From Bordetella genomosp. 11 (GTDB lineage Bacteria; Pseudomonadota; Gammaproteobacteria; Burkholderiales; Burkholderiaceae_B), in NCBI RefSeq assembly GCF_002261215.1, contig NZ_NEVS01000004.1:1116001-1180000 (forward strand): a DNA stretch of 64,000 nt, written 5' to 3'. The notes below the pieces were generated by a model. That model had not been told where the DNA came from and ran no database searches. It saw only the letters and a program-made list of their open reading frames with translations. How positions within the stretch are numbered: the stretch's first letter is position 1; each line of letters begins with the position of its first letter. The position numbers were made by a program, and so were the translations under genes. This document shows positions 17,413-26,620 of the stretch, in pieces.

Positions 17413-18672
17413 ATGGGTTTCGGACAAGGACTTAGCGGCCTGGATGCCGCGTCGCAGAATCTGGACGTGATCGGCAACAACATCGCCAACGCGAACACCG
17501 TCGGCTTCAAGGCTGCCACCGCCACGTTCGCCGACATTTACGCGACGTCGCGCGTCGGCCTGGGCGTGAAAGTGGCTTCCATCGACCAGCGCTTCACCGT
17601 GGGCAACATCACTTCCACCGGCGGGCAGTACGACCTGGCCATCGACGGCGCCAACGGCTTCTTCCGCCTGGTCGACGCCAGCGGCTCGATCAGCTATAGC
17701 CGCAATGGCCAGTTCGGCATCGACAAGAACAACAACATCGTCAACGCCGCCGGCCAGCAGCTGACCGGCTACGGCCCCGGCGGCGTCGGCACCGCGCCCA
17801 TACCGCTGACGCTGCCGACCGCCAATATCGCGCCGGCCGCGACCACTTCGTCCGGCTTCACCGCCAACCTGAACGCCAATGCCGCCGTGATCGACCCGAC
17901 GGCGACGCCGTTCGACCCTACCAATACGGCGACGTACACGGATTCGCAGCCGATGACGGTGTACGACTCGCTGGGCAATTCGCACCAGCTGACGACGTAT
18001 TTCGCCAAGCGCGCGGGTACGGGCGGTCCGCCGGCAACCACCAGCGTGTATGACGTTTACTACACCTTGGATGGCCAGGCCATGGCCCCGACGACCGCGA
18101 CCGCGGCCACGCCACCGGTGTGGGGCGGCGCGACGCAGCTGACGTTCGACAGCTCCGGCCGCCTGACGAATACGCCGCCCACGGTCAACCTGTCGTTCGC
18201 CACGCCCGGCGGCGCCGGATCGCCCGCCGCGGCCATGGCCATCACCATGGACTACACCGGTACCTCGCAGTTCGGCGGCGACTTCAAGGCCGATTTCACG
18301 CCGAACGGCAACACCACCGGCGAGTTCACCAACATCACGTTCGGCAAGGACGGCAGCATCGTCGCCAACTACAGCAACGGCAAGACGCAGAGCGTCGGTA
18401 CCGTGGCGCTGGCCAACTTCAACAACGTCAATGGCCTGCAACCCATCGGCGACAACAACTGGAGCGAAACCTCCGAGTCCGGCCAGGCCGTGCTGGGGCA
18501 GCCGGGCACCAACGGCCTGGCGACCCTGCAGGGGCAGGCGGTGGAGGAATCCAACGTCAACCTCAGTACCGAACTGGTCAACATGATCGTGGCGCAGCGC
18601 ACCTACCAGGCGAACACGAACACGATCAAGACGCAGGACCAGGTGCTGCAATCCCTGCTGGCCATCCAGTAA
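17413..18672 (+). CDS. flgE: Flagellar hook protein FlgE
   Basis: FlgE polymerises into the hook. The 419-residue protein begins MGFGQGLSGLDAASQNLDVI and carries the hook/rod motif NNIANANTVGFKAATATFADIYA (about 24-46), a flgE D2 domain in the middle, and the C-terminal coiled-coil motif VNLSTELVNMIVAQRTYQANT with VLQSLLAI at the end. A GCGAGAG ribosome site precedes the ATG. Length is typical. Confidence 0.96.
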   Translation: MGFGQGLSGLDAASQNLDVIGNNIANANTVGFKAATATFADIYATSRVGLGVKVASIDQRFTVGNITSTGGQYDLAIDGANGFFRLVDASGSISYSRNGQFGIDKNNNIVNAAGQQLTGYGPGGVGTAPIPLTLPTANIAPAATTSSGFTANLNANAAVIDPTATPFDPTNTATYTDSQPMTVYDSLGNSHQLTTYFAKRAGTGGPPATTSVYDVYYTLDGQAMAPTTATAATPPVWGGATQLTFDSSGRLTNTPPTVNLSFATPGGAGSPAAAMAITMDYTGTSQFGGDFKADFTPNGNTTGEFTNITFGKDGSIVANYSNGKTQSVGTVALANFNNVNGLQPIGDNNWSETSESGQAVLGQPGTNGLATLQGQAVEESNVNLSTELVNMIVAQRTYQANTNTIKTQDQVLQSLLAIQ

Positions 18673-18710
18673 ACGCGACCGTCATCGAAGCCCAGGCAGG
18701 ATAAGAGCGC

Positions 18711-19469
18711 ATGGACCGAGTCATTTACACCGCGATGAACGGCGCTGTCCGGATCAACGAACAGCAGGCCGTTCTGACCAACAACATGGCGAACGTCAAT
18801 ACGCCCGGTTTCCGGGCGCAGATGTCGATGTACCGCTCCGTGCCCGTCAACGACGGGACCAGCCTGCCGACCCGGGTTTCGACGGTCGCCGCCACGCCGC
18901 GCAACGATTTCACGCCCGGCGTGATGGATGCGACCGGACGCGATCTGGATGTGGCCGTTACGGGAGACGGCTGGATCGCGGTGCAGACGCCGCAGGGCGA
19001 AGCCTATACCCGCGCGGGCGACCTGCAGGTGGGCGTCAACGGCCTGCTGCAAACCGCGCAGGGCATGCCTGTGCTGTCGAACCAGAACGGTCCCATCGAT
19101 GTGCCGCCCAACGCGACGCTGACCATCGCCACGGACGGCACGATCACCGCCATCGGCGCGGGCGATCCGCCCAACACCATTCTGAACCTGGGGACGATCA
19201 AGCTGGTCAGTCCGCCGCTGGCCTCTTTGGTGCATGGCGACGACGGCGTCTTTCGCCGGGTCGCCGCCAACGGCCAGCCGGCGCCGCCGATGCCGGCCGA
19301 CCCGACGCTGCGCGTCATGCCCGGCGTGCTGGAGGGCAGCAATGCCAACGCCGCGTCGTCCATGGTCGGCATGATCGAAAATTCGCGCCGTTTTGAAATG
19401 CAGATGCAGGTCATCCGCGACGCACAGACCAACGAAGACAAGGCCAACTCCTTGCTTTCGGTGGGTTGA
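18711..19469 (+). CDS. flgF: Flagellar rod protein FlgF
   Basis: A 252-residue proximal rod protein. It has the N-terminal motif LTNNMANVNTPGFRAQMSMYRSV (about 22-44), the FlgF/FlgG core VAVTGDGWIAVQTPQGEAYTRAGD near 83-106 and the C-terminal motif VGMIENSRRFEMQMQVIRDAQTNEDKAN. It differs from FlgG by its divergent start (MDRVIYTAMNGAVRINEQQA), matching FlgF. Confidence 0.95.
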   Translation: MDRVIYTAMNGAVRINEQQAVLTNNMANVNTPGFRAQMSMYRSVPVNDGTSLPTRVSTVAATPRNDFTPGVMDATGRDLDVAVTGDGWIAVQTPQGEAYTRAGDLQVGVNGLLQTAQGMPVLSNQNGPIDVPPNATLTIATDGTITAIGAGDPPNTILNLGTIKLVSPPLASLVHGDDGVFRRVAANGQPAPPMPADPTLRVMPGVLEGSNANAASSMVGMIENSRRFEMQMQVIRDAQTNEDKANSLLSVG

Positions 19470-19529
19470 TTTCCCAGTACGCATACATCGTGACGCGGCC
19501 GCGCCGCGCACCCAGGAGCCTTAAACACC

Positions 19530-20315
19530 ATGCTACGTTCGCTCTGGATCGCCAAGACCGGCCTGGAAGGGCAGCAGACTTCGCTGGACGTCATTTCCAA
19601 CAACCTGGCCAACGTCAATACCAACGGCTTCAAGCGTGGCCGCGCCGTGTTCCAGGATCTGATGTACCAGACCCTGCGCCAGCCCGGCGCCCAGGTCGGC
19701 GACGCCAACCAGCTGCCCTCCGGCCTGCAACTGGGTACCGGTACCCGCGTGGCGGCCACCGAGCGCCTGCATACGGAAGGCAACCTGACCAACACCAGCG
19801 ACCCGATGGATATCGCCATCCAGGGCCAGGGTTTCCTTAACGTGCAATTGCCGGACGGCACCGACGCCTACACTCGCGACGGCGCATTGCAAGTGGACCA
19901 GAACGGACAGCTGACCACCGCCGGCGGCCTGGTCATCCAGCCGCCCATCAACGTGCCCAACAATGCCTTGTCCCTGACCATCGGCAAGGACGGCACCGTG
20001 TCCGTCACCCAGCCGGCCGCACCTGGCACCAATGTGCAGATCGGCCAATTGCAGTTGGCCAATTTCATCAATCCCAACGGTTTGCAGGCAATCGGCGATA
20101 ACCTTTACCTGGAAACGGATGCATCCGGCGCGCCGAATATCGGCCAGCCGACGGTCGACGGCCTGGGCAGCATCCTGCAGCAGTACGTCGAGACCTCGAA
20201 CGTCAATGTTGCCGAGGAGCTGGTGAATATGATCACCACCCAGCGCGCCTACGAAATGAACAGCAAGGCGGTCGAAACATCCGACCAGATGCTCGCCCGC
20301 CTGACCCAGCTTTGA
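19530..20315 (+). CDS. flgG: Flagellar distal rod protein FlgG
   Basis: A 261-residue distal rod subunit, the standard FlgG length. It begins [20 protein letters not shown] and shows [48 protein letters not shown] and the C-terminal [29 protein letters not shown], all strongly conserved in FlgG. Its TGA overlaps the ATG of flgH (TGATG), suggesting translational coupling. Confidence 0.97.
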   Translation: MLRSLWIAKTGLEGQQTSLDVISNNLANVNTNGFKRGRAVFQDLMYQTLRQPGAQVGDANQLPSGLQLGTGTRVAATERLHTEGNLTNTSDPMDIAIQGQGFLNVQLPDGTDAYTRDGALQVDQNGQLTTAGGLVIQPPINVPNNALSLTIGKDGTVSVTQPAAPGTNVQIGQLQLANFINPNGLQAIGDNLYLETDASGAPNIGQPTVDGLGSILQQYVETSNVNVAEELVNMITTQRAYEMNSKAVETSDQMLARLTQL

Positions 20316-21097
20316 TGAGACTAGCCATGCGCGCGGCGCGTTTTCTTCGTGGCTTTTTGTCGCCGGGCCGTCCCGGGGCAAAAAGGGCCCCCTCGGTTGG
20401 GGGCAGCCCGATTCGCTGGTGCGGCGTGGGGGCTTGCCTGCTGGTTCTGCTGACCGGCGTGGCCGGCTGTGCGCTGGTGCCGCCCGAACCGGTCGTGCTG
20501 GGCCCGACCACCGCCGTGCCGCCCCCGCCGCCGGTCCCGACGCCGGCACCGGATGGGTCCATCTACCAGCCGACGGTCTATGGGAACTATCCGCTGTTCG
20601 AGGATCGCCGTCCGCGCAACGTGGGGGACGTGGTAACCGTCATGCTGGAGGAAAGGACCGCCGCCGCCAAGAACGTGGCCACCAATACCACCCGCACGTC
20701 CAGCACCGACAATTCCATCGCGGCGTCGCCCGGGTTCATGAGCAGCTGGTTCAATGCCAAGCTGGACACCAATACGTCGGGTTCCAACGTCAACAAGGGC
20801 GCTGGCGACAGTACCGCCAACAACACGTTCACGGGTGTCCTGACGACCACCGTGGTCGGCGTGCTGCCCAACGGCAACCTGCAGGTCGCGGGGGAAAAAC
20901 AGATCGCCATCAACCGGGGCAGCGAATACATCCGCTTTTCCGGCGTGGTGGACCCGCGTTCCGTGACGGGCGCGAATACCGTGTCCTCCACCCAGGTCGC
21001 CGATGCGCGCATCGAATACCGCAGCAAGGGCGTGATGGACGAGGTCCAGACGATGGGCTGGCTGCAGCGCTTTTTCCTGATCGCCAATCCGTTCTGA
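20315..21097 (+). CDS. flgH: L-ring lipoprotein FlgH with unusually long signal n-region
   Basis: FlgH forms the outer-membrane L ring. I start at the ATG overlapping the flgG stop, giving 260 residues; an ATG at 20327 is also possible. A lipobox LTGVAGC places the lipidated cysteine at about residue 52, so 34 residues precede the hydrophobic core, much longer than a normal lipoprotein signal. The excess is encoded by two adjacent palindromes (20353-20404). The mature part has the FlgH features NYPLFEDRRPRNVGDVVTVML, a TAAAKN-rich segment, GNLQVAGEKQIAINRGSEYIRFSG and the end MGWLQRFFLIANPF. Confidence 0.93.
   Translation: MRLAMRAARFLRGFLSPGRPGAKRAPSVGGSPIRWCGVGACLLVLLTGVAGCALVPPEPVVLGPTTAVPPPPPVPTPAPDGSIYQPTVYGNYPLFEDRRPRNVGDVVTVMLEERTAAAKNVATNTTRTSSTDNSIAASPGFMSSWFNAKLDTNTSGSNVNKGAGDSTANNTFTGVLTTTVVGVLPNGNLQVAGEKQIAINRGSEYIRFSGVVDPRSVTGANTVSSTQVADARIEYRSKGVMDEVQTMGWLQRFFLIANPF
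20353..20404. repeat. Palindromic insert within the 5' end of flgH
   Basis: Two inverted repeats lie side by side. The first pairs CTTTTTG (20353-20359) with CAAAAAG (20379-20385) around an inner CCGGG/CCCGG. The second pairs GCCCCC (20387-20392) with GGGGGC (20399-20404). They encode residues of the odd FlgH n-region. Confidence 0.6.
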
Positions 21098-21108
21098 TAT
21101 GACTGAAG

Positions 21109-21215
21109 CCCACCCCCGAAGCGCTGCGCGCTTCCCCCTCAAGGGGGCGACGCTGGCGGACCGGCGGAGCCGGATCCGCGGCGTCCCCGGTCTGGCCATA
21201 CCTGTTTCTTGCGAC
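21109..21215. repeat. GC-rich intergenic repeat, copy 4 (flgH-flgI gap)
   Basis: Same family and orientation as the repeats at 7241-7610: CCCACCCCCGAAGCGCTGCG, the CCCCC-TCAA-GGGGG hairpin, CCGGCGGAGCCGG, and a CCTGTTTCTTGCG end. It splits flgH from flgI inside the flg operon. Confidence 0.83.
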
Positions 21216-21229
21216 GCGGGTGCCGTGAT

Positions 21230-21272
21230 GGGGAGCCAGCCCCGAAGTGCTGCGCGCTTGCCGATCGGGGCA
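21230..21272. repeat. Degenerate fragment of the GC-rich repeat
   Basis: GGGGAGCCAGCCCCGAAGTG followed by CTGCGCGCTTGCCGATCGGG resembles the first third of the repeat with several changes. It ends shortly before flgI. Confidence 0.55.
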
Positions 21273-21307
21273 TCCCGGTTGTGCGGCGCGTGGGGAGCCA
21301 TGCCAAT

Positions 21308-22444
21308 ATGACGTATCTCACAGCCTATTTGATCCCGATCCGCCGCCTGGCGGGCGTGCTGCTGGCGGTCGTGCTGGTGGCAACGGCCGGCGCCGCGCAT
21401 GCGGAGCGCCTGAAGGATCTGGCCTCCATCCAGGGCGTGCGTGGCAACCAGCTGATCGGCTATGGCCTGGTCGTGGGCCTGGACGGCACCGGCGACCAGG
21501 TACGCCAGGCGCCGTTCACGCAGCAAAGCGTCACCAACATGCTGTCGCAGTTGGGCGTGACCATGCCCAACAACAGCAATATGCAGTTGAAGAACGTCGC
21601 GGCGGTCATGGTTACCATGAACCTGCCGGCCTTTTCGCGGCCGGGGCAGACCCTCGATGTTGTCGTGTCGTCCATGGGCAATGCCAAGAGCCTGCGCGGG
21701 GGCACCCTGCTGCTGACCCCGATGAAAGGCGCGGACGGACAGGTCTACGCGCTGGCCCAGGGCAACATCCTGGTCGGCGGCGCGGGCGCTTCCGCGGGAG
21801 GCTCCAGCGTACAGATCAACCAGCTGAACGGCGGCCGGATCAGCAATGGCGCCGTGGTCGAGCGCGGCGTGCCGACGACCTTCGCGCGCAACGGCAACCT
21901 GTTCCTGGAATTGAACGAACTGGATTTCGGCACGGCGCAGAACGTCGTCACGGCCTTGAACCGGCATTTCGGCGGCGCGGTCTCCCAGGTCATCGACGGC
22001 AGGACGGTGCGGGTACAGGCGCCGACCGATCCCGCCGCCCAGGCAGCCTTCATTTCGCAATTGGAGAACCTGCAGGTCACGCGGGCGCCGGCCTCCGCCA
22101 AGGTCATCGTCAATGCCCGTACCGGTTCCGTGGTCATGAACCGCACCGTCATGCTCGAGGAATCCGCCGTCGCCCACGGGAACCTGTCGGTGGTGGTGAA
22201 CCAGACCAACGCCGTGTCGCAGCCGAACACGCCGTTCGGTGGCGGCCAGACGGTGGTGGTGCCGAATACCCAGATCGACGTCCGCCAGGAAAACGGTTCG
22301 CTGCAGCACGTGCGCACCAGCGCCAACCTGGCCGATGTGGTCCGCGCGCTGAATGCGCTGGGCGCGACGCCGCAGGATCTGCTGGCCATCCTCCAGGCCA
22401 TGCAGACCGCCGGCGCGCTGCGCGCCGAGCTGGAGATCATCTAA
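21308..22444 (+). CDS. flgI: Flagellar P-ring protein FlgI
   Basis: FlgI forms the periplasmic P ring around the rod. The 378-residue precursor starts at 21308; the longer upstream frame comes from the repeat. A signal peptide ([21 protein letters not shown]) is cleaved before [32 protein letters not shown], the family hallmark. The C-terminus has [31 protein letters not shown]. flgJ follows after three bases. Confidence 0.96.
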   Translation: MTYLTAYLIPIRRLAGVLLAVVLVATAGAAHAERLKDLASIQGVRGNQLIGYGLVVGLDGTGDQVRQAPFTQQSVTNMLSQLGVTMPNNSNMQLKNVAAVMVTMNLPAFSRPGQTLDVVVSSMGNAKSLRGGTLLLTPMKGADGQVYALAQGNILVGGAGASAGGSSVQINQLNGGRISNGAVVERGVPTTFARNGNLFLELNELDFGTAQNVVTALNRHFGGAVSQVIDGRTVRVQAPTDPAAQAAFISQLENLQVTRAPASAKVIVNARTGSVVMNRTVMLEESAVAHGNLSVVVNQTNAVSQPNTPFGGGQTVVVPNTQIDVRQENGSLQHVRTSANLADVVRALNALGATPQDLLAILQAMQTAGALRAELEII

Positions 22445-22447
22445 GCC

Positions 22448-23494
22448 ATGGCTCTGGGCTCATCCCTTACCACGGGCGCCGGCCAGCCTTCGATTTTCGA
22501 TTTCGGCTCGCTGTCCAGCCTGCATCACGACGTGACGAGCCAGCCGGCCTCGGCGGAGAAACAGGCCGAGGTCGCGCGCCAGTTCGAGGCCGTATATATC
22601 CAGATGCTGCTCAAGCAGATGCGGCAGGCCACTATGAAAAGCGGCCTGTTCGATTCGAACGAGTCGCAGATGGTGCAGTCGATGGCGGACGAGCAGTTGG
22701 CCCTGCAACTGGCGAATCCCGGCATCGGGCTGGCGCAATCCCTGTTGAAGCAGATGCAGGCGAACCAGCCGGCCGGCGGGGATGGCACCCAGGATGGCGC
22801 GCAGGATGGCGGGCAGGCGATGAAGCCGCTGGACCTGGCCGCGCGCACGGTCTCGTCCGGTTCGTCGAACCCCGAAGTCGCGGCGCTGCTGCGGGTGTTG
22901 CGCCGGGGCGGGGCCTCGGACCGCGCCCTTGCCGCCTCCGAAGGCGCGCCCGACCACGTGGTGGACTTCGTGGCGCAGATGGCCCCCGCCGCCAAGGCCG
23001 CGGAACGCCAGAGCGGCGTGCCGGCCCGGCTGATCCTGGGGCAGGCCGCCCTGGAGTCCGGCTGGGGGCAGCGCGAGATCCGCTATCCCGACGGCCGCAC
23101 CAGCTACAACCTGTTCGGCATCAAGGCCGGCGATAGCTGGAAGGGCAAGACGGTCAATGTGCTGACCACCGAATACGAGAACGGCTCGCCCCGCAAGGTC
23201 GTGCAGGCTTTCCGGGCCTATAACTCCTATCAGGAGTCCTTCGCCGATTACGCCCGCCTGGTCGGCAGCAATCCCCGATACGACGCGGTGGCCGACGCCC
23301 GCGACGAGATCGATGCGGCGCGCCGCATCCAGGCGGCCGGCTATGCCACCGATCCGCGCTATGCCGACAAGCTGATCGGCGTCATGGGTCAGCTGCAGGG
23401 TGCGGCGGCCCGCGGCAGGGCGCCGGACGGCACTTCCTTCGGCGGCCAGGCGGAGCTATCGGGGACGGACTTCGAAGGCGCGGGGGATCCCTAG
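22448..23494 (+). CDS. flgJ: Rod cap and peptidoglycan hydrolase FlgJ
   Basis: FlgJ caps the growing rod and cuts peptidoglycan for its passage. The 348-residue protein is bifunctional: an N-terminal rod-binding domain (ARQFEAVYIQMLLKQMRQATMKSGLFDSN, about 37-66), a linker rich in Gly/Gln and Ala, and a C-terminal glucosaminidase domain from about 170 with LILGQAALESGWG (catalytic Glu), TSYNLFGIKAGDSWKGK and YNSYQESFADYARLV. It is the last gene before the sigma-28 promoter of flgK. Confidence 0.95.
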   Translation: MALGSSLTTGAGQPSIFDFGSLSSLHHDVTSQPASAEKQAEVARQFEAVYIQMLLKQMRQATMKSGLFDSNESQMVQSMADEQLALQLANPGIGLAQSLLKQMQANQPAGGDGTQDGAQDGGQAMKPLDLAARTVSSGSSNPEVAALLRVLRRGGASDRALAASEGAPDHVVDFVAQMAPAAKAAERQSGVPARLILGQAALESGWGQREIRYPDGRTSYNLFGIKAGDSWKGKTVNVLTTEYENGSPRKVVQAFRAYNSYQESFADYARLVGSNPRYDAVADARDEIDAARRIQAAGYATDPRYADKLIGVMGQLQGAAARGRAPDGTSFGGQAELSGTDFEGAGDP

Positions 23495-23534
23495 GGCCGG
23501 GCGGCGATGCGCCCGGATATCACCTTGGATTTCA

Positions 23535-23561
23535 TTAAGTTTCGTCGACCTTTGCCGTTAA
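23535..23561 (+). promoter_or_regulatory. Sigma-28 (FliA) promoter for flgK-flgL
   Basis: A -35 TTAAGTTT and a -10 GCCGTTAA separated by exactly 11 bases, the sigma-28 layout. It lies 48 bases upstream of the flgK ATG, in the 115-base gap after flgJ. Confidence 0.85.
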
Positions 23562-23609
23562 GCCAATATCCAGACGTTTGAACACGGTTAATCGAGAGGC
23601 ATCCCCACC

Positions 23610-25268
23610 ATGAGTTTGTACAGCCTGGGCCTGAGCGGTCTGAACGCGGCGCAAGCGGGGTTAACCACCACCGGCCATAACATCGACAACTCCACGACCG
23701 ACGGCTATAACCGCCAGCGCGTCCTGACGTCGACGGCCGGCGCGACGGCGACGGCGGCGGGCTTTTATGGGCGCGGCGTGCAGGTCGATACGGTCCAGCG
23801 CCAATACGACAGCTTTCTCTACAAGCAGTTGGTGGGGTCGCAGAGCTCCAGTTCGTCGTATTCGACCTACCTGGACCAGGTGAGTCAGATCGACAACATG
23901 ATGGGCAACGAAACGGTGGGCATTTCGCCCGCCCTGGCGGATTTCTTCGCCAGCGTGAATGCCGTGGCCAGCAATCCGGCCGACGCGGCGACGCGCCAGG
24001 ATCTGATCGGCAAAGGCCAGGCCCTGGTGTCGCAAATCAATTCCGCCTACCAGGACCTGCAGACCCAGCGTGACGGCGTGAACCAGCAGATCAGCCAGGC
24101 GGTCAATTCCGTCAACGGCTACCTGAACCAGATCAACAAGTTGAACCAGGAGATCGTCATCGCCCGTGGCCAGGGCAACGGCAATGCTCCCAACGACCTG
24201 CTGGACCAACGCGACCAGTTGCTATCGCAACTGTCGCAGACGGTGGGCATCCGTTACACGACCCAGGGCGACACGGTCAATATTTCGCTGGAATCGGGGC
24301 AGGCGCTGTTGTCGGGCAACACGGTCTACTCGCTGCAGGCCGTGCCCTCGGCGGCCGATCCCTCGCGCACCGTTGTCGCGTACAACCTGCCGTCCGGACC
24401 GAACGGCGCGACCACGCCGGTCGAGCTGAGCGACGCCAAGCTGACCAACGGCACGCTGGGCGGCCTGCTGCAGTTCCGCACGAAGGCCCTGGATGTGTTC
24501 CAGAACCAGCTGGGCCAGATGGCCGCGGGGCTGGCCGTGACGTTCAACACGCTGCACCAGCAGGGGATAGACCTGCAGGGCAACGCGGGCGGCGATTTCT
24601 TTTCGCTGGCGTCGCCCACGGCCCTGACGGGCGCCAAGAACACCGGCTCGGGCTCGCTGACGGCGGACTACACCGACGCCAGCCAGCTGACGGCCAGCGA
24701 TTACAAGATCACCTTCGACGGCACGAACTACACGGTGACGCGGCTGTCGGACAACACCGCCGTGACCGCCACGCCGACGGGCACGCCGCCCACGTCGCTG
24801 GCTTTCGACGGACTGACGGTGAACATCGCCGGCACGCCGGCGGCCGGCGACACCTGGACGCTGCAGCCGACCCGCAACGCCGCGCGCGACCTGGGCATGG
24901 CGATTACCGACCCGTCGAGGATCGCGGCGTCCAGCACGACCAATCCAGGCTCCGCCAACGGCGACAACGCCCTGGCGCTGGCGCAACTGCAGACCACGCG
25001 CAACCTGTCGGGCAATTCGCTCAGCGTGACCGATCTGTTCTCGCAGATCGTCAACAACGTCGGCCAGCAGACGGCCGATGCCAAGGCCAACGACAAGGCG
25101 CAGAGCGCGGTGGTGTCCCAGCGCACGGCGAATAACGCTTCGGTTTCCGGCGTGAACCTGAACGAAGAGTACGTGAATCTTTCGCAGTACCAGGAGCAGT
25201 ACCAGGCGGCCGCCAAGATCATCGATGTCGCCAGTACGGTGTTCGATGCCTTGCTGGGCCTGAAGTAA
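23610..25268 (+). CDS. flgK: Hook-filament junction protein FlgK (HAP1)
   Basis: FlgK is the first junction protein between hook and filament. The 552-residue protein begins MSLYSLGLSGLNAAQAGLTT with the motif TGHNIDNSTTDGYNRQRVLT, contains long coiled-coil helices around 140-200 (QQISQAVNSVNGYLNQINKLNQEI), a variable middle and the C-terminal VSGVNLNEEYVNLSQYQEQYQAAAKIIDVA. A GAGAGG ribosome site precedes the ATG. Its chaperone FlgN is encoded at 13788-14255. Confidence 0.96.
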   Translation: MSLYSLGLSGLNAAQAGLTTTGHNIDNSTTDGYNRQRVLTSTAGATATAAGFYGRGVQVDTVQRQYDSFLYKQLVGSQSSSSSYSTYLDQVSQIDNMMGNETVGISPALADFFASVNAVASNPADAATRQDLIGKGQALVSQINSAYQDLQTQRDGVNQQISQAVNSVNGYLNQINKLNQEIVIARGQGNGNAPNDLLDQRDQLLSQLSQTVGIRYTTQGDTVNISLESGQALLSGNTVYSLQAVPSAADPSRTVVAYNLPSGPNGATTPVELSDAKLTNGTLGGLLQFRTKALDVFQNQLGQMAAGLAVTFNTLHQQGIDLQGNAGGDFFSLASPTALTGAKNTGSGSLTADYTDASQLTASDYKITFDGTNYTVTRLSDNTAVTATPTGTPPTSLAFDGLTVNIAGTPAAGDTWTLQPTRNAARDLGMAITDPSRIAASSTTNPGSANGDNALALAQLQTTRNLSGNSLSVTDLFSQIVNNVGQQTADAKANDKAQSAVVSQRTANNASVSGVNLNEEYVNLSQYQEQYQAAAKIIDVASTVFDALLGLK

Positions 25269-25315
25269 GCATGTTCATCCGTTTCAAGATTAAGCGTCAT
25301 CCGGAGTAACACAGC

Positions 25316-26560
25316 ATGATCCGCCTGAGCACCTCCACGATCTACCAGAGTGGCCTGAACGGCATTCTGAAGAACGAGTCGGACGTCAATTACCTGCAGC
25401 AGCAGCTCAGTTCGGGCCGCAGCGTGGTGACACCTTCCGACAACCCGCTGGCAGCAGGGCAGGCGATCACGGCCTACCAGAACTTGAACATCACGCAGAC
25501 GTACGGCAGCAATCGCGACGCCGCCAATCGTTCGCTGGGCAACGAGTCCAACACCTTGTCCACCGTGGTGTCGACGCTGACCGACGTGCTGACGCGCGTG
25601 GTGCAGGCGGGCAACGGCACGCTGGCCGATCAGGACCGCAACACGCTGGCCACGGTGCTGGAGCAATCGCGCGATGCCTTGTTCGCCCTGGCCAATACCA
25701 CGGATGGCAACGGCCAGTACCTGTTCTCGGGCACCGCCGGCAATGCCGCCGCCTATGTGAAGGACCCGGTCACCGGCGCGATCACCTATAACGGCAATAG
25801 CGGCCAGCGGCTGGTACAGGTAGAGCAAAGCCGTCAGATGAACGTGTCCGACGTCGGCTCGGACATCTTCAACCGCGTATCGCCCGGCACGACGACGTAT
25901 ATCGCGTCCGCGGGCGCGGCGAACGCCGGTACGGCGACGTTCGCCGCGCCGAGTATCGCCCCCGGCGGCGGCTCGGGAAATAACTTCCAGATCGATTTCG
26001 CCAAGGACCCGACGACCGGCGCCGTCACCTATACGGTCACGACGACCGACGCGTCGACCGGCACGACCACGACCAGCGCCCCGGCCGCCTTCAACCCGGG
26101 TGATGCGATCGATACGGGAGGCGGCGTGACCATGGTGGTCAACGGCGATCCCGCGGACGGCGACAGCTTCACGATCAATACGGCCCAGACCTCCAACGTG
26201 GACATGTTCGCCACGCTGGGGTCGCTTATCACCGCGCTGAAGGATCCGGCGCAGAACGACCAGGCGGCACAATCCAAGCTGGTGAACCTGCTGGCGACCG
26301 CCAATAAGTCCCTGTCGATCAACCTGGACAACGTGTCGACGGTCCAGGCCTCCGTGGGGGCCCGCCAGAATGAACTGGATGCGCTGGATACGACGGGCAC
26401 CCAACGCAGCTTGACCGACAACCAGACGCTGACCGATCTGACCCAGATCAACTACTACGATGTGATTTCGAAGATGAGCATGCGCCAACTGTCGCTGCAG
26501 GCATCGATGTCGGCGTTCAGCGCGGTCAAGGGCACCTCGCTGTTCAGCATGAATAAATAG
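25316..26560 (+). CDS. flgL: Hook-filament junction protein FlgL (HAP3)
   Basis: FlgL is the second junction protein. The 414-residue protein starts MIRLSTSTIYQSGLNGILKN and has the flagellin-like N-terminal helix QLSSGRSVVTPSDNPLAAGQAI, a Thr/Ala-rich variable middle (about 190-290) and a C-terminal flagellin-like helix (ITALKDPA, then VGARQNELDALDT and YYDVISKMSMRQLSLQASMSAF). It lies 47 bases after flgK and shares its promoter. Confidence 0.95.
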   Translation: MIRLSTSTIYQSGLNGILKNESDVNYLQQQLSSGRSVVTPSDNPLAAGQAITAYQNLNITQTYGSNRDAANRSLGNESNTLSTVVSTLTDVLTRVVQAGNGTLADQDRNTLATVLEQSRDALFALANTTDGNGQYLFSGTAGNAAAYVKDPVTGAITYNGNSGQRLVQVEQSRQMNVSDVGSDIFNRVSPGTTTYIASAGAANAGTATFAAPSIAPGGGSGNNFQIDFAKDPTTGAVTYTVTTTDASTGTTTTSAPAAFNPGDAIDTGGGVTMVVNGDPADGDSFTINTAQTSNVDMFATLGSLITALKDPAQNDQAAQSKLVNLLATANKSLSINLDNVSTVQASVGARQNELDALDTTGTQRSLTDNQTLTDLTQINYYDVISKMSMRQLSLQASMSAFSAVKGTSLFSMNK

Positions 26561-26620
26561 TGCACCAACTCAATATGTGTTTCCAACGAAGAAACGACGG
26601 TTTGCTGGATAGATAACGAT

